Below are positions 1 through 7,470 of a DNA stretch of 13,646 nucleotides, piece after piece. Origin of the DNA: Alkalimonas sp. (GTDB lineage Bacteria > Pseudomonadota > Gammaproteobacteria > Enterobacterales > Alteromonadaceae); NCBI GenBank assembly GCA_007117525.1, contig SKGJ01000260.1, positions 1-13,646 of the forward strand, written 5' to 3'. A program made the position numbers and the translations under genes. How positions within the stretch are numbered: position 1 is the stretch's first letter; every line of letters starts with the position of its first letter. The notes beneath the pieces were generated by a model that was not told where the DNA came from, did not search any database, and was given only the letters and a program-made list of their open reading frames with translations.

Positions 1-50
1 ATTTTGACATCCAGGTGGTCCACATTATTGAGTAATTCGATAGTAGCCAT
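1..50 (-). CDS. SapC family protein, N-terminal fragment (continues off the left edge)
   Basis: Only the first 16 codons are inside the window, reading MATIELLNNVDHLDVK. The L-L-N-N-V-(D/E)-H motif near the N-terminus is characteristic of SapC family proteins as I know them. The start is supported by a strong purine-rich ribosome-binding site (AGGGGAG on the minus strand, 54-60) four bases before the ATG. The gene starts 10 bases after the halogenase stop codon, so the two are almost certainly co-transcribed. SapC was named from the S-layer locus of Campylobacter, but in Alteromonadales, Xanthomonadales and Caulobacterales it often accompanies TonB-dependent receptors and tryptophan-halogenase-like genes. 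Its biochemical role there is unknown to me. Family assignment rests on a short stretch and on context. Confidence 0.7.
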   Translation of the reverse strand, partial: MATIELLNNVDHLDVK

Positions 51-60
51 CGGCTCCCCT

Positions 61-1662
61 TTAAATTTTTTGTAAGCCGTGAGTTTTGATTTGGTGCAAT
101 AATTCGCGATTAGGCACCAGACCCGCTCTGAGCTGTTGTATTTGTTGCTGCACTTCGGCAAAGGCCTGGTTGGCACGTGAGTTTGCCTTGTTAGGCCGCT
201 CGCTCACTGGTAAGTGCCGCATGCCATAAAGAATGTATTGGTAACTAGCCGCCGGAAACAGCTCTTCCGCCATCGGTAAATCATAGCGGCTTGGCACCAG
301 GTGTTGCCACATCGTCAGTTTTTGCTGCAGTAATGCGGGTATCGAGGCCTCAGCCCGCTGCGCCAACCAATAGTCGCTTTCATCGCGGGTCGACAAGACG
401 TAATGCAGCTTTAAAAACTCAACAATTTGCTGCCAGCGGTAACTGAAGGTTTGATTAAAGCGTTCACTGACGATGGCAAGTTGCGCTAGGCTGCGCGGTA
501 ACTGCTCGCTAATAAAGGTAGCAGAGAGCTCGACCATCACCAGGGCAGATGCTTCCAGTGGCTCAATAAAGCCGGCCGCCATGCCGACAGCGACACAATT
601 GTGCCGCCAGAACTGCTTTCGGTAACCCGGAGTGAACCGGATTAATCTGGGTTGGTAACGGGCGTTTAACTCCTGCTCGGATAAGTGCAGGTACTGCGCC
701 AGGGTGCGATGTGCCTGTTCCTCATCGGTATGGCCACTGTGGTGCACAAAGCCGACGCCTCGACGGGTCGGTAAGCCAATATCCCAGACCCAGCCTTGTG
801 CTTGGGCTGTGGCCAGTGTTGCCGATGCGATGGGCGCGTGATCAGTCTCGTAAGGTACTTGCACCGCTAATGCACTGTCGTTCAAAAGAGAATGCTGCAC
901 ACTCAGCAGAGGGGTTTGATAATGCTGGCCGAGCAGTAAGCTTGATAAGCCCGAGCAGTCGACAAATAGATCGCCAGTTAAGGCCCCATGCTGGGCAGTT
1001 TGCAGCCCGGCAATACGACCATCCGGATGACTCTGTACGGCAACAACATCATCCACCAAATGCTTCACACCAAGTCGCTTGGCATGGTTACTTAATAGCG
1101 CCACAAACTTACCGGCATCCAGGTGATAGCCGTAGTTTTGTAAAAACGCGTATTCCGGAGTGGTGATACGTTTGGGAGCTAACCCAGCAGCAATTATGGC
1201 CGGTTGGCTGGAGACTGCTGCTGCGAACTCGACCTGCTGATGGTGGCGAAACCAATGCTCAGCCATGTTCAGCTCATTCGCTGCCACGGGTGGGGTAAAG
1301 GGGTGGTAATAGCAATCTTGCGGCGCAGTGCTACGCCAGTTGCGGAACACACTGCCTTGTTTGAAGCTGGCATCGCAGCTTTGTATGAATTCGGTTTCAG
1401 AAATGCCAATCCGCGCTAAGGTCGCGCGCATGGATGGCCAGGTGCCTTCGCCAACACCAATGGTCGGTACCGAGGCAGATTCAATCAGGGTGATGTTGAT
1501 GCGGGGATCAGCTTGATGATCCGCGGCCAATAAGGCGGCAGTCAGCCAACCAGCACTGCCACCACCGACAACGACAATAGTAACCCGTCCTTCACTGAAC
1601 GGCTGTTCTTTTGTTGCGTCAGTCCGGTTGCCCGTTGCGTCTGGGGTGGTTGCTTGCATCAT
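61..1662 (-). CDS. Flavin-dependent tryptophan-halogenase family protein
   Basis: A 533-residue FAD-dependent halogenase homologue, close to the usual size. The FAD-binding Rossmann motif GGGSAGW is at residues 33-39, after a non-conserved extension of about 25 residues. GVGEGTWP (69-76) matches the family signature GVGEAT. Lys101, in SFKQG, aligns with catalytic Lys79 of PrnA. Glu370, in EPLEAS, aligns with PrnA Glu346, but the following Ser is Ala371. The halogenase WxWxIP motif appears as WVWDIG (291-296), as is common in receptor-linked members. Members from Xanthomonas were reported to brominate indole in vitro; the physiological substrate is unknown. No signal peptide is seen, so it is probably cytoplasmic and would need a flavin reductase, which is absent here. 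Start: two adjacent ATGs (1662, 1659) follow a weak AAGAAG site (1668-1673). It lies between the TonB receptor and sapC in one transcription direction. Confidence 0.88.
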   Translation of the reverse strand: MMQATTPDATGNRTDATKEQPFSEGRVTIVVVGGGSAGWLTAALLAADHQADPRINITLIESASVPTIGVGEGTWPSMRATLARIGISETEFIQSCDASFKQGSVFRNWRSTAPQDCYYHPFTPPVAANELNMAEHWFRHHQQVEFAAAVSSQPAIIAAGLAPKRITTPEYAFLQNYGYHLDAGKFVALLSNHAKRLGVKHLVDDVVAVQSHPDGRIAGLQTAQHGALTGDLFVDCSGLSSLLLGQHYQTPLLSVQHSLLNDSALAVQVPYETDHAPIASATLATAQAQGWVWDIGLPTRRGVGFVHHSGHTDEEQAHRTLAQYLHLSEQELNARYQPRLIRFTPGYRKQFWRHNCVAVGMAAGFIEPLEASALVMVELSATFISEQLPRSLAQLAIVSERFNQTFSYRWQQIVEFLKLHYVLSTRDESDYWLAQRAEASIPALLQQKLTMWQHLVPSRYDLPMAEELFPAASYQYILYGMRHLPVSERPNKANSRANQAFAEVQQQIQQLRAGLVPNRELLHQIKTHGLQKI

Positions 1663-1678
1663 CAGTACTTCTTGTAAA

Positions 1679-1704
1679 AAGTAGCCATCTTGCGATGGCT
1701 ACTT
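1679..1704 (-). terminator. Hairpin with short T-run between receptor and halogenase genes (terminator or attenuator)
   Basis: An 11-bp perfect inverted repeat (1679-1689 with 1694-1704) closes a four-base loop that reads GCAA on the minus strand, a GNRA-type tetraloop. On the minus strand the stem runs into five T residues (1676-1680, two of them in the stem). It sits 19 bases after the receptor stop and 17 bases before the halogenase ATG. The T-run is short, so partial termination, or protection of the receptor mRNA 3' end, is more plausible than full termination. Confidence 0.6.
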
Positions 1705-1722
1705 GTTCAGGGCAAGAGCTGG

Positions 1723-4692
1723 TTAGAACGTATACCGTGCGCCGATGGCAAAACGGCGGCCTGTTTCAGTATAGTTCACTAATTGCAGTGAGTTGCGTTC
1801 ATGAGAGCGCATGGACTCGTTGGTCAGGTTGATGGCTTCAAAAAAGACCGTCAGCTTGTCGTTGACATCGTAGCTGGCGCTGGCATCCCACTGTCCGTAA
1901 GACTCTACGTAAATTGGATTTTGCAGGCCCTGGGCGTTCACTGTGGATGCGAGGAATTTACCACGCCAGTTGTAAGCCAGACGTGCCTGGAAGCCATCTC
2001 TGTCGTAGAAGCCCACCAGGTTGTAGGTATCGCTCATGCCAAGTAAGGCAAATTGCTCACCTAAGCTTTGATTGTCGTACTCAAAGTCACCATTGACGAG
2101 GGTAGCGTTGGCAATGACACCAAAGCCGGTTTCGCCGAATAAGTGCTGTACTGCCAGCTCCCAACCATCCAACCTGGCACCGTCCTGGTTCACCGGAATG
2201 ATGATGTCAAAGTTGGCTGGCGCATCGCCCGGCACGCCCAGGATGAAGCCATTGGCATCGACCGTGTCCGGGAAATTCTCCCGAATATAATTACGAATGG
2301 CTGGGGTATTGTTGCCAACAGCGGCAACGGCTTCGGCATAACGAGGGCCTTGTGCCGGATGCGGCAAGTTGAAGGTTTGCTCCTGCACCGTAGTGCGGCC
2401 GATAAAGTTCTTCGCCTTTTTCCAGAAGTAACCGACCGACATGTAGCTGCCTTCGTCATAGTACCATTCCAGCGACAAATCGAAGTTGGTGGATTCAAAC
2501 GGGTTCAAGTCCGGGTTACCACGAGCCCCGGTACCACCATCAATCCGCACCAGGGAGTTCAGGGTTTGCCCGCCCTGAATGTCGGCATAGCTTGGCCGGG
2601 CAAGCGTTTTACTTGCTGAGGCACGTAGCAGCACATCATCAACGACTTCAACATTGAAGTCGATGTTTGGCAAGATATTGCTGTAGTCGCCGGTCAATCT
2701 GGTGAAGTCACTCTCACCGGTGCTGATCAGGTTAAACTCGTTGTCACCGGCCCAGGCGATACCGCTGTAGACCGGTACTAAAGCGCGTGAGGTGACATCG
2801 GTCTTCTCGTAGCGGACACCGGCGGTTAAAAAGTACGGCATGACACCAAGGTCACCGGCAAAGTTGAACTGCACGTAAGCGGCTTGCTGTTTCTCGGTGG
2901 TGCGGCGGTCGGTGGTCATGTCCGACGAAGCACAAAACGAGGTACCACAATCCCCAACCGAGCCTAAGTTGCCATAAGTGTCGTTGGCAATTTGACGAAT
3001 GGTGTTGAAGTCCCAACGGAAGAACTCTTGCAGCATGTCGCTGCCGCTGGAGGCATCAAAATTATCGGCCAATTGATCCAGTTTAAATACCGACGGATCG
3101 ATATCACCCGCTGCCCCTAAGCCGCCCCAGTTATCTTGCTGCACGTTCGAAAAAGCGGAGCGATTTTTGGTTTCAGAGACCGAGACACCGAAGTCAATGT
3201 TGGTGAGCAAGCCCCGGTCAAACACATAGGTACCACGAACTTGCACTTGTTCGATATCACTGCGCATTTGGCTGTTACGGAATGAGCTGCCGGTGACCCG
3301 TACGTCTTCACCACGAATACCGGTGAAGCCATCAGGGTAGGTAATGGCTAAAGTCGGTAAATCGCTGTCGAACCGTGCGGTGGTCACTGAGCGGACGAAG
3401 GTCGCGGTACCAATCACATTGTTACTGCCAAAGGGGCTATTGGGGCGCGATTCTGCCGACGAGTTATGATAGTCCAGCTCCAATTGCAAGTTAGGGTTCA
3501 CTTGCCATTGGGTGTTGAAGCCCAGTGACTTGTTCTCGTTCACTGTCGAAAATTGACCACCGCCCATGGCTAAATCACCTGGCTCACCGAATGCTTCTGA
3601 GTACACAATGGGTGCCGCGACCGGGCCATCACTCCAGACACCTGTGGATGGTCCGAAGTTGAACCAGGCCGAAACGTCGTTGTAACGGTCTGATACTTCG
3701 TTTTTCGAATAGGTGTAATCCAGAGTAGTGGTGACGGCATCGACGGGACGATACTGCAGCACCAATTGGCCATTGGTCCGGGTTCTTTCTACTTCGTGGA
3801 AGGCGTAGCCTAAACTTTGTGGCACCGAGTAGATGGAATCGGCCGCTGGGTAGTTTTGGTGCGCATTGTCGCCATCCGGGATCAGGCCGCCCCAGTCGGC
3901 ATTGCCACCATCCCAGTCGAAACCATTGACCGTGCCGGGGAAGGTGCGCCAGCCGCCAGTGTTGGCTTGCCTGTTGCCGCTATGGCGCTCTTGATACGAA
4001 CCGCTGATGGCAACGCCAAACCTTTCGTCGTTAAAGGTATTGCTGTATAAGCCGGATATTTCCGGTGTGATGGTTGAGCCTTCGTCGGTGGATTGGTCCA
4101 TCACCCCTTTGACCCCAAAAGTAGCCTGCATGCCAGGGGCATTCATGCGGTTTAATGGCCGGTTGGTCAGGATGTTAATGGTGGAACCCATGCCGCCGGT
4201 CGAAATGCTGGCACGGCCGGTTTTATAAACTTCAACCCCGGAAATCCCTTCCGCAGCAAGGTTGGCAAAGTCAAAGGAGCGGGATGAGGATGCGGTGGTG
4301 GCTTCCAAGGAGGAGGCTGGCATTTGCCGGCCGTTGAGCAACACCAGATTAAATTCCGGACCAAAGCCACGAACGGTCACCCGGCTGCCTTCACCGTTGG
4401 AACGGTCGATCGCCACACCGGTGATCCGCTGTAAGGACTCTGCCAGGTTGGTGTCCGGAAATTTACCAAAATCTTCCGAGGAAATGGCATCCACCACACC
4501 GGTGGCGCTGCGTTTTATATCCATCGAACGGATCAAACTGCCACGGATCCCCGAGACCTGAATAACTTCGATCTCTTCCTCTGCAGCTTGTGTTGCCAAG
4601 TCATCAGCCAACGCTGAGCTGAGCATGCCGGCGCCTGTCAGTAGTGAGATACTGACCGCCAAGCGTGAAAGTTTAAAACGGCTGTTGAGCAT
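1723..4692 (-). CDS. TonB-dependent outer-membrane receptor (Xanthomonas/Caulobacter type), probable beta-glucan oligosaccharide transporter
   Basis: A 989-residue TonB-dependent receptor. A Sec signal peptide covers about residues 1-29, ending ALA|DD. A TonB-box-like stretch, IEVIQVSG, is at 41-48. The plug domain follows (about 60-180), with the typical segments FPDTNLAESLQRITGVAIDR, VTVRGFGPEFN and VLLNGRQMP. The rest is a beta-barrel ending in the outer-membrane signature GARYTF with a C-terminal Phe. A close Cys pair (about residues 582 and 587) probably lies in an outer loop. The start is supported by AAGGGGAT upstream of the ATG. Receptors of this type, near 1000 residues with SapC and halogenase partners, are linked to carbohydrate uptake. 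The neighbouring glycosidases suggest a beta-glucan or beta-glucoside ligand, but the sequence alone does not fix it. An operator palindrome lies 85 bases upstream. Confidence 0.93.
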   Translation of the reverse strand: MLNSRFKLSRLAVSISLLTGAGMLSSALADDLATQAAEEEIEVIQVSGIRGSLIRSMDIKRSATGVVDAISSEDFGKFPDTNLAESLQRITGVAIDRSNGEGSRVTVRGFGPEFNLVLLNGRQMPASSLEATTASSSRSFDFANLAAEGISGVEVYKTGRASISTGGMGSTINILTNRPLNRMNAPGMQATFGVKGVMDQSTDEGSTITPEISGLYSNTFNDERFGVAISGSYQERHSGNRQANTGGWRTFPGTVNGFDWDGGNADWGGLIPDGDNAHQNYPAADSIYSVPQSLGYAFHEVERTRTNGQLVLQYRPVDAVTTTLDYTYSKNEVSDRYNDVSAWFNFGPSTGVWSDGPVAAPIVYSEAFGEPGDLAMGGGQFSTVNENKSLGFNTQWQVNPNLQLELDYHNSSAESRPNSPFGSNNVIGTATFVRSVTTARFDSDLPTLAITYPDGFTGIRGEDVRVTGSSFRNSQMRSDIEQVQVRGTYVFDRGLLTNIDFGVSVSETKNRSAFSNVQQDNWGGLGAAGDIDPSVFKLDQLADNFDASSGSDMLQEFFRWDFNTIRQIANDTYGNLGSVGDCGTSFCASSDMTTDRRTTEKQQAAYVQFNFAGDLGVMPYFLTAGVRYEKTDVTSRALVPVYSGIAWAGDNEFNLISTGESDFTRLTGDYSNILPNIDFNVEVVDDVLLRASASKTLARPSYADIQGGQTLNSLVRIDGGTGARGNPDLNPFESTNFDLSLEWYYDEGSYMSVGYFWKKAKNFIGRTTVQEQTFNLPHPAQGPRYAEAVAAVGNNTPAIRNYIRENFPDTVDANGFILGVPGDAPANFDIIIPVNQDGARLDGWELAVQHLFGETGFGVIANATLVNGDFEYDNQSLGEQFALLGMSDTYNLVGFYDRDGFQARLAYNWRGKFLASTVNAQGLQNPIYVESYGQWDASASYDVNDKLTVFFEAINLTNESMRSHERNSLQLVNYTETGRRFAIGARYTF

Positions 4693-4776
4693 AACCTATC
4701 CCCTTGTGTGCTAATAATTATCAGACTTCTTGTTTTTCATGGTTGAGCAGAGCTAACCGGTACGTTTTGATAATTT

Positions 4777-4792
4777 ATGTAAGCGCTTACAT
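4777..4792. promoter_or_regulatory. LacI-family operator upstream of the TonB receptor
   Basis: ATGTAAGCGCTTACAT is a perfect 16-bp palindrome with the central CG and A/T-rich arms typical of LacI/GalR-family operators. A one-mismatch copy lies at 8861-8876 in front of the glycosidase operons, and a LacI-family gene lies at 11712. It is most likely the site by which that regulator controls the receptor, halogenase and sapC. It sits just downstream of the best candidate -10 box, consistent with repression. Confidence 0.8.
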
Positions 4793-4794
4793 TG

Positions 4795-4823
4795 AGATTA
4801 GTTCAATTTGTAATCAAAATCAA
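4795..4823 (-). promoter_or_regulatory. Candidate sigma-70 promoter for the receptor gene
   Basis: On the minus strand TTGATT (4818-4823) and TAATCT (4795-4800) are separated by 17 bases. The -35 matches consensus at four of six bases; the -10 match is weak (three of six). The predicted start falls inside the operator at 4777-4792, which supports the choice. Other A/T-rich hexamers are nearby, so the exact promoter is uncertain. Confidence 0.4.
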
Positions 4824-4843
4824 TGTGGCGCTGGTTAAAAAAT

Positions 4844-4883
4844 AAAAAAAGCAGGAGTCATGCAGCGATGTATCGCTGCATGA
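4844..4883 (-). terminator. Probable Rho-independent terminator of the permease-GH3 operon
   Basis: A 12-bp inverted repeat (4858-4869 with 4872-4883) forms a strong stem. The two unpaired bases mean the top pair must open to give a four-base loop. On the minus strand it begins 14 bases after the GH3 stop codon, and a run of seven T residues (4844-4850) follows seven bases beyond the stem, then a second T-run. The gap between stem and T-run is longer than ideal. It separates this operon from the receptor promoter. Confidence 0.65.
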
Positions 4884-4897
4884 GCCCGGCATCTGAC

Positions 4898-7459
4898 CTA
4901 GCGACAGCTGGCTGGAGCCGCTGTCTGGTCCTGGGCAACAATACGGACATCGGCCAGGCTGATGTTTAAAGCTCCGGCTGTTTCCAGATACATCGCTGAG
5001 AACACCTGTTGCAGCGATAACCCTTGCTGTTGCAGGCAGCTCAGTGGCACGGCAATGGTACCCCATTCGCCTTCGCCCATTGCTTGCAGCTCGCTGGCAA
5101 TGTTGACAGCGCCCTGACAGGCCTCGTTGCAATGCATGCCGAGCCAAACCTCATTGGGCACTGCGCCCTGACGCTTCACTTCAATGTGCAAGCTGCTGTC
5201 GGCCTCACCATAACCCCGCAAGTCACGTGGGAAGGCGCTGATAAAGCTCAGGCGGGCCAGCTGCTCACCACTGAACACAAAGCGGCGGGCATCTTCTTGC
5301 ACCAGGCGGTCAAAAGTACGGCTGCTTAGCCCAGGCAACTCCTGCACACTGCTGGTTACCGCGGTATGGTGCTCGCCACTGTTAAGGAACAGCTGCCAAG
5401 GGCTACGAGGCGCTCGCTCAAACACCACCAGATCGCTTAATTGACCGTCTTGCTCGACCTCTTCAGATAAATCATTGCTAAGGACATCGACATCACCGTA
5501 ACGCAAGCCGAAACCATAGGGCAGCAGTGGCTGGTAATCGGCATCAAAGCGATTGACCACCGCTTGCTGCGGCGTGGCTGGCCAGGAGAAGGTCAAGCTG
5601 CCATGAAAGTCATGCTGCACTGCACCTTTGGCATCGCGCAGAATCACATCCGCCACCCCTTCACCCTCGCTGCCCGGCAGCCAGATGGCGACAAAGGCAT
5701 CGGAGGCATTCAGCTCCGGGTTCACCCACATCGGACGACCACTGATAAAGAGGGACACCACTGGAATGCCTTCGGCTTTTAACTGCTGCAGCAGCGCCAG
5801 ATCGGTCTTGTTGCCACGCTGGAATTCGAGGTTGTCGATGTCGCCATTGCCTTCGGCGTAAGGTTCTTCACCAAAGACCACAATGGCAACATCGGGCCGT
5901 TGCTGAAAGCTGCCATCTTCGCTGAGCTCGACCGAGCCACCGGCTGCTTCTACCTGACGGGCAAAGCCACCGTAGATGGAGGTGCCGCCCGGGAAGTCGG
6001 CATTGGTGTTGCCGGTGCCTTGCCAGCTGATGGTCCAACCGCCGGATTGCTGGCCAATGTTATCGGCACCAGGACCTGTGACCAGCAAGTGCTGGCGTGG
6101 ATCCAGTGGCAACAGCTGATCGTTGTTTTTCAGCAGCACCAGCGATTGGCGCACCGCTTCACGGGCAACTTCCCGGTGCTCTGCTGCGCCAATCAATTCC
6201 AGCCGGCCAGCCAGTGGACGATTGGCCGGGCTTGGTTTGTCAAACAGACCCGCCCGCTTTTTCACCCGTAGAATGCGACGCACCGCGTCATCAATCCGGC
6301 TCATCGGGATGACGCCGTTTTCAACCTGCTCAATCAGGTTGTAATACAGCGGCTTCCAGGCATCGGTCGGCACCATGAAAATATCCAGCCCGGCCAAAGC
6401 AGCTTGCGGGCAGTCGGCGTTGGTGCAACCTGGGATCTGGCCGTGGCCATTCCAGTCACCGACCACCAGGCCATCAAAGCCCATTCGCTCTTTTAACACC
6501 TGGGTCAGCAGGTAATGATCGCCATGGATCTTTTTGCCATTCCAGCTGTTGAAGGTGGCCATCACGGTTTGCGCGCCGGCCGATAAACCACCGACATAGC
6601 CCTGGGCATGAATGTCAAACAGCTCTTGTTCAGACACTTCGGCGTCGCCCTGGTCGATGCCATCGGTGGTGCCACCATCGCCAACAAAGTGTTTGACGGT
6701 ACTGATGACTCGTCGATCACTTAAAAAGTCGGCATCTGCAGCACCTTGCAGGCCACGTACAATGGCTGCGGAGTAGCTGCGAACGATTTCAGGATCTTCG
6801 GAGTAGCTTTCATAGGTGCGGCCCCAGCGCGGGTCACGCGCAACCGCCACCGTCGGGGCAAAGACCCAGTCGATGCCGGTGGCCATTACCTCGCGGGCGG
6901 TGACTTCAGCGATACGCTCAATCAGGTCGGGATTGTTGGCGGCGCCAAGGCCAATGTTGTGCGGGAAAATTGTGGCACCAATCACATTGTTGTGACCATG
7001 CACCGCATCGGTCCCCCACATGGTGGGAATGCGGATGCCATTGACCGAGTCGTCCATCGAAGCCTGATACATGGCTTCGGCCAGCGCTATCCAGTCTTCG
7101 GGGGTGGCGTACTTGTCGTTGTTTGGGAAAGCGCCGCCACCGTTTAAGAAGGAACCAAAGCCGTAAGTCCGCATGTCTTCTACGGTGATATCCCGAATTT
7201 CCGGTTGAATCATCTGGGCGATTTTTTGTGGCAGTGTCATCTCGGCCAGCAGGGCGTCGATGGCCGCTTCCATCGCCGGATCCTTGGCAACCGGGCTGTC
7301 AATAACCGGCCAAATGGTGACATCGCCACGTTCGGCTGAGGCAGCATCGCTGCTGGGTTGCTGCTGGCTGCAGCCCGTTAGTGCCAGCACGCTGGCGGTA
7401 ACAAGTGCCATCGGTAATCTCCGCATCCGGCCTGAGAGGGCAGTGAACTGAAAAACCAT
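4898..7459 (-). CDS. GH3 family beta-glucosidase / exo-beta-glucanase, lipoprotein (ExoP-like)
   Basis: An 853-residue glycoside hydrolase family 3 enzyme. Residues 1-30 form a lipoprotein signal ending in the lipobox LTGC (Cys30, Ser at +2), so it is probably anchored to the outer membrane. In the (beta/alpha)8 domain, GTDAVHG is at 149-155, RWGRTYESYSEDP at 211-223 and KHFVGDGGT at 256-264. GFDGLVVGDWNG (328-337-region) carries the nucleophile Asp335. In the second domain Glu531, in GEEPYAE, matches the acid/base Glu of barley ExoI and bacterial ExoP. The C-terminal 150 residues or so resemble the ExoP C-terminal beta-sandwich. Such enzymes remove glucose from the non-reducing end of beta-1,3/1,4-glucans and oligosaccharides. 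Its AAGGAG ribosome-binding site (7465-7470) contains the end of the upstream permease gene, so translation is probably coupled. The exact linkage preference cannot be read from sequence. Confidence 0.93.
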   Translation of the reverse strand: MVFQFTALSGRMRRLPMALVTASVLALTGCSQQQPSSDAASAERGDVTIWPVIDSPVAKDPAMEAAIDALLAEMTLPQKIAQMIQPEIRDITVEDMRTYGFGSFLNGGGAFPNNDKYATPEDWIALAEAMYQASMDDSVNGIRIPTMWGTDAVHGHNNVIGATIFPHNIGLGAANNPDLIERIAEVTAREVMATGIDWVFAPTVAVARDPRWGRTYESYSEDPEIVRSYSAAIVRGLQGAADADFLSDRRVISTVKHFVGDGGTTDGIDQGDAEVSEQELFDIHAQGYVGGLSAGAQTVMATFNSWNGKKIHGDHYLLTQVLKERMGFDGLVVGDWNGHGQIPGCTNADCPQAALAGLDIFMVPTDAWKPLYYNLIEQVENGVIPMSRIDDAVRRILRVKKRAGLFDKPSPANRPLAGRLELIGAAEHREVAREAVRQSLVLLKNNDQLLPLDPRQHLLVTGPGADNIGQQSGGWTISWQGTGNTNADFPGGTSIYGGFARQVEAAGGSVELSEDGSFQQRPDVAIVVFGEEPYAEGNGDIDNLEFQRGNKTDLALLQQLKAEGIPVVSLFISGRPMWVNPELNASDAFVAIWLPGSEGEGVADVILRDAKGAVQHDFHGSLTFSWPATPQQAVVNRFDADYQPLLPYGFGLRYGDVDVLSNDLSEEVEQDGQLSDLVVFERAPRSPWQLFLNSGEHHTAVTSSVQELPGLSSRTFDRLVQEDARRFVFSGEQLARLSFISAFPRDLRGYGEADSSLHIEVKRQGAVPNEVWLGMHCNEACQGAVNIASELQAMGEGEWGTIAVPLSCLQQQGLSLQQVFSAMYLETAGALNISLADVRIVAQDQTAAPASCR

Positions 7460-7464
7460 GAAAG

Positions 7465-7470
7465 CTCCTT
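7465..7470 (-). promoter_or_regulatory. GH3 ribosome-binding site overlapping the permease stop codon
   Basis: AAGGAG on the minus strand lies five bases before the GH3 ATG (7459). The TAA of the permease (7469-7471) overlaps it, forming TAAGGAG. Ribosomes ending the permease therefore finish on the GH3 start site, which suggests translational coupling. Confidence 0.85.

Noticed and set aside
43..51. GTAGCCATC repeated at 43-51 and 1681-1689
   Set aside because: The first copy is the start of sapC (ATGGCTAC on the minus strand) and the second is one arm of a hairpin. A 9-base match over this length is compatible with chance.
2143..2619. Plus-strand open frame opposite the TonB receptor (158 codons)
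   Set aside because: Antisense to a confidently identified barrel domain; no motifs.
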